Shown here: positions 1 to 6,134 of the stretch, piece after piece
Layout of the letters: the number at the start of each line of letters is the position of its first letter
Numbering within the stretch: position 1 is the stretch's first letter
Assembly: GCA_011772595.1 (NCBI GenBank)
Contig: WVZH01000432.1
Span: 140,646-146,779, forward strand
Origin: Anaerolineales bacterium
GTDB taxonomy: Bacteria > Chloroflexota > Anaerolineae > Anaerolineales > E44-bin32
Length of the DNA stretch: 6,134 nt
Reading direction: 5' to 3'
Program-made: the position numbers and the translations under genes
The notes under the pieces: generated by a model
The model's input: only the letters and a program-made list of their open reading frames with translations
What the model was told of the DNA's origin: nothing
Database searches by the model: none

Positions 1-2
1 AC

Positions 3-1610
3 ACGTCTCCTTGCATGGTGGGTTGTCCGACTCACAACAATGTCCAGGGATTTGTGAGCCTTGCAGCCAAAGGCAAATTTCAAAGGGCGATGCAGGTCAT
101 CAAGGAAACAAGCCCCTTTCCATCGATCTGTGGAAGGGTTTGCCCTCATCCCTGTGAGGCTGATTGTAATCGCGATCAAATCGATGAGCCGGTATCCATT
201 CGTTCCATAGAACGCTTTGTGGCTGATCACGATCGGTCCAGTGAGGATCGTTATCTCCCGAAAGTCGAAGAGGCGAGAGGCGAAAAAGTAGCCATCATCG
301 GGTCAGGTCCAGCTGGCCTGACAGCTGCTTATTTCCTGGCAAGAAAAGGATACCAGGTAACTGTCTTTGAAAAATTGCCTGTTGCCGGTGGCATGATGGC
401 CGTAGGCATTCCGGCGTATCGCCTGCCAAAAGATATTGTGTCGGATGAAATTCAGTCCATTCAGGACTTAGGAGTAGAAATTCGAACCGGTGTGACATTT
501 GGGAGTGATATCACCTTCGAGGATCTGAAGCAAGACGGGTACCGAGCCACCTTCTTGGCAACAGGGCTCCATGACAATCTCCGTTTGAACATCGAGGAGG
601 AGGACAGCCAGGGTGTTCTTCGGGGGATCGATTTCCTCAGGGATGTGGCGCTTGGCAATCCAGCATCTGTCGGCAAGAGGGTCATCGTCGTTGGGGGTGG
701 CAATGTAGCCATGGATGTGGCTATGACCGCTCTTCGAGTAGGTGCGGAGGAGGTCTCTCTGGTGTGCCTAGAATGCCGAGAGGAAATGCCAGCCTGGGAA
801 AGCGAAATCCAGATGGCCTTGGAGGAAGGGGTTGAGATCGTTAACTGCCTGGGCCCTAAGCGATTATTGGTGCAGGATGGGAAATTTACCGGCATTGAAT
901 TCATGCGCTGCACAAGTGTCTTCGATGAGGACGGGACCTTCAATCCTCAATATGATGAAACGAATCTGATCACGCTTGAGGCCGATAATGTCGTCGTGGC
1001 TATTGGTCAGGTAGCGGAACTTTCGTTTGCTGAGAAGCAAGGGATTATTCTCAATTCAGATAGAGGCCTCGAGGTCGATCCAGTGACTTTGAAAACACCG
1101 ATGGAGGGTGTCTTCGCTGGTGGGGATGTCGTTCATGGACCAGCATCCATTGCACAGGCGATCGGTTCCGGCAGGGAAGCGGCGAGGTCCATAGACCGAT
1201 ATCTCAACGGTCGCGATCTTCGATTGGGTCGATTAGGGCGAGACAAGTTCTTGAAAGCGATCAAGGAGGTTCGGAAGGAGAAATTTGATCATGCTGCTCG
1301 CGCTCAAATGCCTCATTTGGAACCAGGCGCGCGCATCCAATCCTTTGATGAAATTCAAACTGGCTTTTCAGGAGACATGACCATGCAGGAGGGCAATAGA
1401 TGCATCATGTGTGGGGCCAGTTGCGTTCAATCCTGTCCATATGAAGTCATGCAGTTCAACCATGAAATTTCAAAGGCGGTGAAGTGCGACCTGTGCGTTG
1501 AAAAACGGACCAGGGGGGAGGCTCCGGCGTGTACCACGGTCTGTCCTACAAGGTGTATCTTCTGGGGGGATCCAGAGACCTTCCCCAATGGTTCTAAGAA
1601 GATGCTCTAA
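3..1610 (+). CDS. GltD-like FAD/NAD(P) oxidoreductase with C-terminal double [4Fe-4S] ferredoxin domain (5' partial)
   Basis: A flavin/pyridine-nucleotide oxidoreductase of the glutamate synthase small-subunit type, probably cytosolic, moving electrons between NAD(P)H and iron-sulfur partners. Numbered from the first in-window ATG (base 15), the N-terminal Fe-S domain has C4 and the series C39-x3-C43-x3-C47-x3-C51. An FAD Rossmann motif GSGPAG is at 96-101, an NAD(P) motif GGGNVA at 227-232, the emPA/EEGV region at 258-273, and the second FAD site AGGDVVHG at 368-375. The tail holds C463-x2-C466-x3-C470-x3-C474-P, then C491-x2-C494-x11-C506-x3-C510-P, the DmsB/NrfC-style spacing for two clusters; C514 is an extra cysteine. 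The frame stays open to base 3 and encodes another cysteine just before the ATG, so the real start is upstream. The native electron acceptor is not shown. Close relatives include AegA-like proteins and AOR-associated subunits. No convincing terminator follows. Confidence 0.9.
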   Translation, partial: TSPCMVGCPTHNNVQGFVSLAAKGKFQRAMQVIKETSPFPSICGRVCPHPCEADCNRDQIDEPVSIRSIERFVADHDRSSEDRYLPKVEEARGEKVAIIGSGPAGLTAAYFLARKGYQVTVFEKLPVAGGMMAVGIPAYRLPKDIVSDEIQSIQDLGVEIRTGVTFGSDITFEDLKQDGYRATFLATGLHDNLRLNIEEEDSQGVLRGIDFLRDVALGNPASVGKRVIVVGGGNVAMDVAMTALRVGAEEVSLVCLECREEMPAWESEIQMALEEGVEIVNCLGPKRLLVQDGKFTGIEFMRCTSVFDEDGTFNPQYDETNLITLEADNVVVAIGQVAELSFAEKQGIILNSDRGLEVDPVTLKTPMEGVFAGGDVVHGPASIAQAIGSGREAARSIDRYLNGRDLRLGRLGRDKFLKAIKEVRKEKFDHAARAQMPHLEPGARIQSFDEIQTGFSGDMTMQEGNRCIMCGASCVQSCPYEVMQFNHEISKAVKCDLCVEKRTRGEAPACTTVCPTRCIFWGDPETFPNGSKKML

Positions 1611-1770
1611 CGAAACACCATGTAAAAAATTCTTTCAATTGCGGTAGGGCTTCCGTGAAGATTTTCGTTTGGAGATAACTCCAGGCTTTAACGAGGGAGT
1701 TTCTCGAGTTAGAACCATGGCGATTCCAAAATTTCTCCATTATCGGGACGCATCCAGATAGACCAAAGTG

Positions 1771-1800
1771 TTTACAAGGCGTTACTTTTAATGGTATAAT
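1771..1800 (+). promoter_or_regulatory. sigma-70-type promoter with extended -10
   Basis: The -35 box TTTACA (1771-1776) is separated by 18 bases from a perfect -10 box TATAAT (1795-1800). The -10 box is preceded by TG at 1792-1793, which is the extended -10 motif. Transcription should start near 1806-1808, giving a leader of about 268 bases before the cupin ATG. This promoter would separate the downstream cluster from the flavoprotein gene. The call rests on sequence match alone. Confidence 0.7.
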
Positions 1801-1958
1801 GTATCACTATATGAGAAGTATATCACAATGCGAGACACCATTTTCGGTGGTGGAGAATGCATTTGTTCCACTCAATGATTAAGGTTGCGAGTTGGAGATC
1901 CATCAGCGATATCTTTGTTAGCATACCAATCAATCATACTGAAGAAAGCACATCTTTT

Positions 1959-1993
1959 TACGCCCGCATCGATTCTTCAAGAATGCGGGCGTA
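1959..1993 (+). promoter_or_regulatory. perfect 11-bp hairpin in the leader, possible attenuator or operator
   Basis: The arm TACGCCCGCAT (1959-1969) is exactly complementary to ATGCGGGCGTA (1983-1993) around a 13-base loop. The loop region itself includes the palindrome ATTCTTCAAGAAT (1972-1984), which offers an alternative fold. Downstream comes TGTATTTAAC, a poor U-tract, so a standard intrinsic terminator is not clear. The run of T lies before the stem (1955-1959), so a minus-strand transcript would have A rather than U after it. It lies inside the predicted leader, about 80 bases before the cupin start. Attenuator, mRNA-stability element or protein-binding site all remain possible. Confidence 0.5.
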
Positions 1994-2074
1994 TGTATTT
2001 AACGACAACATCTCTCATCATCGATGTGTTAGATAAGCTACGCGAGAAAAGATTACAACCGAGAGGACTGCATC

Positions 2075-2455
2075 ATGAAACGACCCATTATCGTGCATTT
2101 ATCTGAAGTTGAGGGGGATTATCGAGAACCACCTCGGGTTTCACGCTTGCTGCTTTCAGGGCACAGCGTTGGTGCCCAAAACGCCTCCATGGGCGTAAAT
2201 GTGACCGAGGTGGGAAGCATGATCCCAAATCACAAACACGAGGATTGTGAGGAATTGATGTTCCTCGTAAGCGGGCGCGCCCGTCTGGTGATTGAAGATG
2301 GGCAAGAGGTTTATGAAATCGGTCCCGACACGGCGATTTATTCGCCGCGCGGCGTGACACACCGTTTGGAGAACATCGGCGACACGGAGTTTAAGCTGGT
2401 CTGGGTATATTCGCCACCATTGCCACATCATCGTGCTGATACAACTTCAAAATAG
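2075..2455 (+). CDS. small single-domain cupin protein
   Basis: A 126-residue single-domain cupin (double-stranded beta-helix), probably a soluble metal-binding enzyme or ligand sensor. Cupin motif 1 fits G(X)5HXH(X)4E(X)6G exactly: G47, H53, H55, E60, G67. Motif 2 is G83...P91-R-G93-x2-H96-x3-N100. H53, H55, E60 and H96 are the expected metal ligands (Mn, Fe, Zn or Ni cannot be told apart). There is no signal peptide or DNA-binding domain. The start is supported by GAGAGG at 2061-2066, 8 bases ahead of the ATG. It is the first gene after the promoter at 1771-1800, and its stop overlaps the next gene's ribosome-binding site, so co-translation is likely. Small cupins next to catabolic enzymes are often sugar isomerases, lyases or dioxygenases, but the sequence alone does not choose among these. 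Confidence 0.9.
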   Translation: MKRPIIVHLSEVEGDYREPPRVSRLLLSGHSVGAQNASMGVNVTEVGSMIPNHKHEDCEELMFLVSGRARLVIEDGQEVYEIGPDTAIYSPRGVTHRLENIGDTEFKLVWVYSPPLPHHRADTTSK

Positions 2456-2460
2456 GAGGT
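2454..2460 (+). promoter_or_regulatory. strong Shine-Dalgarno overlapping the cupin stop codon
   Basis: AGGAGGT is a near-perfect anti-16S match 9 bases before the ATG at 2470. It shares two bases with the TAG stop (2453-2455) of the cupin gene, which points to translational coupling and fixes the downstream start. Confidence 0.85.
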
Positions 2461-2469
2461 CGATAGGAT

Positions 2470-3357
2470 ATGTTCGAAGCCACACGTAGTTACCTTGAAA
2501 AGATGGGTTTGCCAGGCAGTGACTTATGGGATCTTCCCACATCAGGGGCGACCTTTCCGGATGGTGCCCATTTCCGGATCGAGATTCCCACGATCAATAC
2601 TGCCACGGCGGCGGCTGCACTGGTAAAGCGAGCCGAAGAGTTGGGCATTCAGATCAACCGCATTACCGAAACGTATGGAATGTTCCGGCACACGAAAGAA
2701 GAGATCAAGGATTACATAGATATCGCCCGCCAACATGGTGCAGAGCTGGTTATGGCCACTGGTCCGCGCGCCCCATATGATACCAGTGCAACGGTTCTCT
2801 CTCCGCAAGGGATGCGTATCAGCTACCGGTTGCGCGGCGTGGAACAGCTTGTACGAGCCATTGAGGACATCAAGCGGGGTGTGGAACTCGGGGTGCGAGG
2901 CTTCTTAATCTATGATGAGGGCATGTTATGGGTGGTCACACAAATGCGCAAGGACGGTGAGCTCCCCAGCGATGTGTTCTTCAAAGTGTCTGCCCACTGT
3001 GGCCACTCCAATCCTGCCGCTTTCCGCGTTCTGGCGGACATGGGGGCAGACAGCATCAATCCGGTCCGCGATTTGCAGTTGCCGATGATCGCCGCGCTGC
3101 GAGCCGCCATTTCTACTCCTATAGACTGCCATACAGATAACCCGCCGGCGTCTGGTGGATTTATCCGGACGTACGAAGCGCCGGAAATTGCACGCCTGGC
3201 CTCACCGGTTCATCTTAAGACAGGCAATTCCGTCTTGGCCGGTCATGGGCAGATGCTAACCGCAGACAACGCACGCCGTATGGCCGAGCAAGCCAGCCTG
3301 GTGCTGGAGATGGTTAACCGTTACTACCCTGAAGCCAAGCAATCCGGACGGCAATAG
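2470..3357 (+). CDS. TIM-barrel protein, U32-peptidase-like family, function unknown
   Basis: A 295-residue protein with the alternating strand/helix pattern of a TIM barrel. Likely strands are near residues 35-40 (FRIEIP), 62-67, 91-98, 143-149 (RGFLIYD), 169-176 (VFFKVSAH), 193-199, 217-222 and 247-252. Strand ends carry polar conserved-looking residues: E67 and Y69, R100, D149-E150, H176 and H179, N197, D219 and H221, K250. From memory, relatives are labelled 'U32 family peptidase'. The paired-cysteine signature of real U32 peptidases is absent; the only cysteines are C177 and C220, so protease activity is doubtful. A barrel aldolase, epimerase or hydrolase role fits the neighbours better, but this is inference. 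No signal peptide or membrane segment is present. It sits between the cupin and a metallohydrolase gene that starts about 35 bases after its stop, which suggests one operon. Confidence 0.85.
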   Translation: MFEATRSYLEKMGLPGSDLWDLPTSGATFPDGAHFRIEIPTINTATAAAALVKRAEELGIQINRITETYGMFRHTKEEIKDYIDIARQHGAELVMATGPRAPYDTSATVLSPQGMRISYRLRGVEQLVRAIEDIKRGVELGVRGFLIYDEGMLWVVTQMRKDGELPSDVFFKVSAHCGHSNPAAFRVLADMGADSINPVRDLQLPMIAALRAAISTPIDCHTDNPPASGGFIRTYEAPEIARLASPVHLKTGNSVLAGHGQMLTADNARRMAEQASLVLEMVNRYYPEAKQSGRQ

Positions 3358-3380
3358 ACCGTATGGCTTCGATATTTTGA

Positions 3381-3387
3381 AAGAAGG
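3381..3387 (+). promoter_or_regulatory. ribosome-binding site that favours the second ATG
   Basis: AAGAAGG ends 3 bases before the ATG at 3391 but 6 bases before the ATG at 3394. The second spacing is nearer the usual optimum, so 3394 is preferred. Confidence 0.55.
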
Positions 3388-3393
3388 TACATG

Positions 3394-4359
3394 ATGGGCA
3401 AGTGGAATTTCCCTGCAAAGGGCGCACATTTGGATCGCGTCGACGGTGTGTATTTCCAAAACATGACAGGACATGAGGTCGAGGAAAGGCTGCAAAAAAA
3501 CGACCTTCTTATCATCCCGGTTGGCAGTACCGAATCCCATGGGGCAGCACAGCCGTATGGTGAGGATGTCTTTCTCGTAACGCGCTTGGCAGAATTGGTG
3601 GCCGTAGAGACCGGTTGCACTATAGCTCAGCCAGTATGGTATGGATCGCATCCACAGAATCAATTAGGAGCACCAGGAAATATCATCATCCCTGAAGAGA
3701 CTTTTGTGGATTATCTGCGTGCCATCATCGCCGGCTTCTGGAATGCTGGTTTCCGCAAGCAGATTTTGATCAATGGCCACGGTCAGGAAGAGGTTATTCC
3801 GCTCGCCCTTCACGGTTTTGCTAAGCGCTACCAGGTTCCTGCGGTCCTGGTTTCTCTGCATTGGTGGACGCCGATCCATACACATCTCTTTGATAAAGAG
3901 CATGGGGGGCCATTCGAAACGCCCTTCCGGCATGCCGACGAAGCCGAGTGCTCCTATTCCTTGGCACTCTTTCCGGAAATGATCCAAATGGAGCATGTGG
4001 TTGACAACAAACCGGAGGGATTCATCCCGGGTGATCATGTGGACAAGGGCGGGGATGTATATCATAGACCTCTGCGGGGCCACGAAGCGGTCGGTTTCGG
4101 TGGCATCGCCCCGATCACCTATCCGGAGGGTGTCTTGGGGAAGCCATCGTTGGCGGATCCCGAGAAGGCACGACCAGGCGTCGAGGCTTTTCTGGATTAC
4201 TTAACCCAATTGGTCAACGATATTATGACCACCTTTCCGGTCGGAAAGCTGCCCCCGGTGGACAAGGTCACCCAGCGTTCAGCGGATGAGATTGAGCGGG
4301 TAGTGAAGGGACCACTACGAGGTGGGCAGCATATCTATACCCTTGCCTATCCCCCATAG
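3394..4359 (+). CDS. creatininase-superfamily metallohydrolase, possibly 3-dehydro-scyllo-inosose hydrolase (IolN)-like
   Basis: A soluble amidohydrolase/ring-opening hydrolase of the creatininase superfamily, 321 residues from the preferred ATG (322 from 3391). The family's binuclear metal site is visible: GSTESHG with E47 and H49, GED with D58, the NGHGQEE segment with H129, and HADEAE with H180 and E183. It is longer than creatinine amidohydrolases (about 250-260 residues), with an extra C-terminal part after about residue 235. The combination FRKQILINGHGQEE, QPVWYGSHP and ETPFRHADE reminds me of the Thermotoga-type inositol enzyme IolN, which hydrolyses a diketo-inositol. This is recollection, not an alignment, so I give no gene symbol. 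Alternatives are creatininase, MftE-type peptidase or formamide hydrolase; no mycofactocin or creatine genes are nearby. It follows the TIM-barrel gene closely and precedes the oxidoreductase gene by 143 bases. Confidence 0.9.
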   Translation: MGKWNFPAKGAHLDRVDGVYFQNMTGHEVEERLQKNDLLIIPVGSTESHGAAQPYGEDVFLVTRLAELVAVETGCTIAQPVWYGSHPQNQLGAPGNIIIPEETFVDYLRAIIAGFWNAGFRKQILINGHGQEEVIPLALHGFAKRYQVPAVLVSLHWWTPIHTHLFDKEHGGPFETPFRHADEAECSYSLALFPEMIQMEHVVDNKPEGFIPGDHVDKGGDVYHRPLRGHEAVGFGGIAPITYPEGVLGKPSLADPEKARPGVEAFLDYLTQLVNDIMTTFPVGKLPPVDKVTQRSADEIERVVKGPLRGGQHIYTLAYPP

Positions 4360-4502
4360 AGATGAGGTGTTCTGGTCGAGGTCGTACTCGAAAAGCAATC
4401 CAGTGAAACCGTGGATCACCCAATACTGTTGTCAGGTTTGGTCATGTTGGTGTTCGTATCGAACCTGCTCGATGGGGGATTCATATTGAAAGAGAGGTTA
4501 CG
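4360..4502. other. 143-base gap with two small hairpins, no clear promoter or terminator
   Basis: Two short inverted repeats occur: TCGAG/CTCGA (4376-4380 and 4387-4391, 6-base loop) and GTTCG/CGAAC (4452-4456 and 4460-4464, 3-base loop). Neither is followed by a T-run, so neither looks like an intrinsic terminator. I see no good -35/-10 pair. Read-through from the upstream genes into the oxidoreductase gene is plausible but not shown. Confidence 0.4.
4491..4497 (+). promoter_or_regulatory. ribosome-binding site supporting a GTG start
   Basis: AGAGAGG lies 5 bases before the GTG at 4503. The frame is open further upstream, but that part does not resemble the family, whereas the residues after this GTG (GIILRIDLSS) match the usual N-terminus. 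This decides the start. Confidence 0.75.
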
Positions 4503-6134
4503 GTGGGTATTATCCTTCGGATCGATTTGAGCTCGCAATCTATTCAAACACAGTCCGTTCCAAAGGCGTACGCCCAATATGGGGGACGGGCTTTCATTGC
4601 TCGTCTGCTGCTGGACGAGATGGATCCCGGATGTGATCCGATAGGTCCAAAGAATCTGTTAGTTTTTGCGCCGGGTTTGCTTTCCGGGCTCCCCCTATCC
4701 TCTGCTGGTCGGCTGTCGGTGGGTGGAAAGAGCCCTCTTACAGGGGGCATCAAGGAATCCAACGTAGGAGGGAATGTGGGGGACAAGCTTGGTCGACTGG
4801 GGATCAAAGCCATCATCATGGAGGGCCGTTCATCCCGTGATGAACCCCATCTACTTTGCATATCTTCGGAGGGTGCGGAACTGCACCCTGCTGGAGAGCT
4901 TTGTGGTCTAGGAACTTACGACACCGTGGCTTCACTAAAGGCGCGCTTTAGTCCTGATATCGGCATCCTCACCGTCGGACCTGCTGGAGAGATGGGCATG
5001 CATGCAGCCGGTATCGCGGTTACAGATGATCTCCTGGAGCAGCCAGGGCGCTTAGCCGCGCGCGGTGGTTTGGGTGCTGTGATGGGGATCAAGGGACTCA
5101 AAGCAATTGTGATCGATGACACCGGCGCCAAAGCTCCAGAGGTGCACGATGTGGAAGGATTTAAGCAGGCCTCCCGGCGCTTTGCGAGCGAATTGATCGA
5201 AAGCCCAAAAACGGGTCGTCAGGGTTCGATGCATCGCTACGGTACCGCGGCCATCTTGAGCGTCGTCCAAGAGATCGGCGCGCTTCCTACACGCAACTTC
5301 AGTCGAGGGGAGTTCGAGGGGGCTGAGCGTATTGGACCCGAGCAGTTGCGCGAGGTGATCCTCGAACGCGGCGGTAAGATCGGTGAACGTTGTATGGCGG
5401 GTTGCGTCATTCAATGCAGCAACGTGTTTGTGGACGCGGAAGGCAAACCAATTGTATCCACGCTGCAATTCGAGACCTTGGCCTTGATGGGATCCAATCT
5501 CGAGATCGACGACCTGGATCAAATTGCGCGCCTGAACCGCATGTGCAACGACCTGGGTCTCGACACGATCGAGATGGGAGCCACGTTGGGAGTTGCTATG
5601 GAAGCTGGCTTGGCGCCCTTTGGGGACGGTCAGGCCGCCGCACAGCTGATACAGGAAGTCGCTGAAGGAACGCCTATTGGCCGCATCCTGGGTAACGGTG
5701 CTCAGATCGCCGGGCAGATTCTCGGCGTGGAGCGTGTACCGGTCGCTCGAGGACAAGCGATACCCGGCTACGATCCTCGAACGCTCAAAGGCAACGGCGT
5801 GACATATGCCACCTCCGCGATGGGCGCCGACCACACAGCCGGGAATACCATCGGTGCGAGGCAGGCGTCCAACCCTCTCTCACAGGAAGGTAAAGGAGAA
5901 TTATCCCGAAACTTGCAGCGTATTGCAGTGATGCTGGACATGACCGGGTTGTGTCTGTTCGCGCGACCACCGGTGGTCGCCGATCCCGGATTGATGGTTA
6001 CCTTACTCAATACTCGCTTCGGTTGGAAGTGGGCTGAAGAGGATTTAACCCGCATGGAGGACGAAGTATTGCGTATGGAACGCGAGTTCAATCGGAGGGA
6101 GGGTTTCACACCCGTACACGACCGGCTACCCGAA
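4503..6134 (+). CDS. aldehyde:ferredoxin oxidoreductase (AOR family, COG2414), 3' partial
   Basis: A tungsto- or molybdo-bis-pyranopterin enzyme that oxidises aldehydes to acids with ferredoxin as acceptor, or runs in reverse; cytosolic. Of 544 codons present, all are open; Pyrococcus AOR has 605, so roughly the last 50-70 residues lie beyond the window. The N-terminus GIILRIDLSS and the GGRAFIARLLL stretch are typical. The pterin-binding segment AGRLSVGGKSPLTGG is at 68-82 and RGGLGAVMGIKGLKAI at 187-202. The [4Fe-4S] ligands are C297, C301, C305 and C484, the last in D479-MTGL-C484, which has the same spacing as D489...C494 of Pyrococcus AOR. N349-DLGL-D354 corresponds to the other pterin-contacting motif, with N for the first D. 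E324 and H444 (GADHTAG) align with the active-site Glu313 and His448. The first cysteines are spaced C-x3-C-x3-C, not C-x2-C-x3-C. The start is GTG with a good ribosome-binding site. Substrate and metal cannot be read from the sequence. Confidence 0.95.
   Translation, partial: MGIILRIDLSSQSIQTQSVPKAYAQYGGRAFIARLLLDEMDPGCDPIGPKNLLVFAPGLLSGLPLSSAGRLSVGGKSPLTGGIKESNVGGNVGDKLGRLGIKAIIMEGRSSRDEPHLLCISSEGAELHPAGELCGLGTYDTVASLKARFSPDIGILTVGPAGEMGMHAAGIAVTDDLLEQPGRLAARGGLGAVMGIKGLKAIVIDDTGAKAPEVHDVEGFKQASRRFASELIESPKTGRQGSMHRYGTAAILSVVQEIGALPTRNFSRGEFEGAERIGPEQLREVILERGGKIGERCMAGCVIQCSNVFVDAEGKPIVSTLQFETLALMGSNLEIDDLDQIARLNRMCNDLGLDTIEMGATLGVAMEAGLAPFGDGQAAAQLIQEVAEGTPIGRILGNGAQIAGQILGVERVPVARGQAIPGYDPRTLKGNGVTYATSAMGADHTAGNTIGARQASNPLSQEGKGELSRNLQRIAVMLDMTGLCLFARPPVVADPGLMVTLLNTRFGWKWAEEDLTRMEDEVLRMEREFNRREGFTPVHDRLPE

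Larger units (their letters stand above)
1611..2074. other. 464-base intergenic region with promoter and long leader
   Basis: I see no credible gene here. It is AT-richer by eye than the flanking genes. It contains a promoter at 1771-1800, repeated TATCAC hexamers at 1802-1807 and 1821-1826, a small hairpin (arms 1836-1840 and 1848-1852) and a perfect 11-bp hairpin at 1959-1993. The 73-codon TTG-initiated frame at 1885-2106 lacks a usable ribosome-binding site and overlaps the cupin start, so I do not call it. No tRNA, rRNA or riboswitch class is recognisable. Confidence 0.7.

Noticed and set aside
461..943. 160-codon minus-strand frame
   Set aside because: Antisense shadow of the flavoprotein gene; low-complexity Ser/Arg-rich product with no motif.
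1650..1670. Possible terminator after the flavoprotein gene: CTTC/GAAG with a 3-base loop, then ATTTTCGTTT
   Set aside because: The stem is only 4 bp and the T-run is broken, too weak to call an intrinsic terminator.
1670..1683. Hairpin TGGAG/CTCCA with loop ATAA
   Set aside because: Only 5 bp and no T-run; expected by chance in a region this size.
1885..2106. 73-codon + strand frame in the leader, starting with TTG
   Set aside because: It has no properly spaced ribosome-binding site, contains the 11-bp hairpin, overlaps the well-supported cupin start and matches no family I know.
3664..4083. 139-codon minus-strand frame
   Set aside because: Antisense shadow of the creatininase-superfamily gene.
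5052..5834. 260-codon open frame on the minus strand
   Set aside because: It lies wholly antisense to the AOR coding sequence, whose motifs are unambiguous; its product has no recognisable domain.
1..6134. CRISPR arrays, insertion sequences, tRNA or rRNA genes
   Set aside because: No repeat-spacer pattern, transposase motifs, terminal repeats or tRNA-like folds were seen on either strand.

Overview
The window reads as ordinary bacterial DNA with five genes, all on the + strand. It most likely comes from a strict or facultative anaerobe: it carries a pyranopterin (tungsten or molybdenum) aldehyde:ferredoxin oxidoreductase and a multi-cluster iron-sulfur flavoprotein. The strong Shine-Dalgarno sites and a consensus extended -10 promoter fit a bacterium. 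I cannot assign the phylum; Chloroflexota, Firmicutes or a thermophilic anaerobe are guesses only.

Region 1 (3-1610) is the 3' part of a gene for a GltD-type, FAD- and NAD(P)-binding oxidoreductase. It ends in a DmsB/NrfC-like double [4Fe-4S] ferredoxin domain. Its true start lies upstream of the window.

Region 2 (1611-2074) is a 464-base non-coding stretch. It holds a good sigma-70-type promoter (-35 at 1771-1776, extended -10 ending at 1800). A leader of roughly 268 bases follows and contains a perfect 11-bp hairpin (1959-1993).

Region 3 (2075-4359) is a tight cluster of three genes: a small cupin, a TIM-barrel protein of the kind often labelled U32-peptidase-like, and a creatininase-superfamily metallohydrolase. 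The hydrolase looks more like the diketo-inositol (3-dehydro-scyllo-inosose) hydrolase group than true creatininase. The cupin stop codon lies inside the next gene's ribosome-binding site.

Region 4 (4503-6134) begins after a 143-base gap. It is an aldehyde:ferredoxin oxidoreductase gene with a GTG start and a good ribosome-binding site, open to the window end and lacking only its C-terminal tail.

Taken together, the cupin, TIM-barrel, hydrolase and oxidoreductase genes look like a small catabolic operon. It may act on a cyclic or keto-sugar-like compound, with ring hydrolysis, then isomerisation or cleavage, then oxidation of an aldehyde with electrons passed to ferredoxin. The upstream flavoprotein could be the electron partner that moves electrons between ferredoxin and NAD(P). 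The families are well supported by motifs; the pathway is inference.
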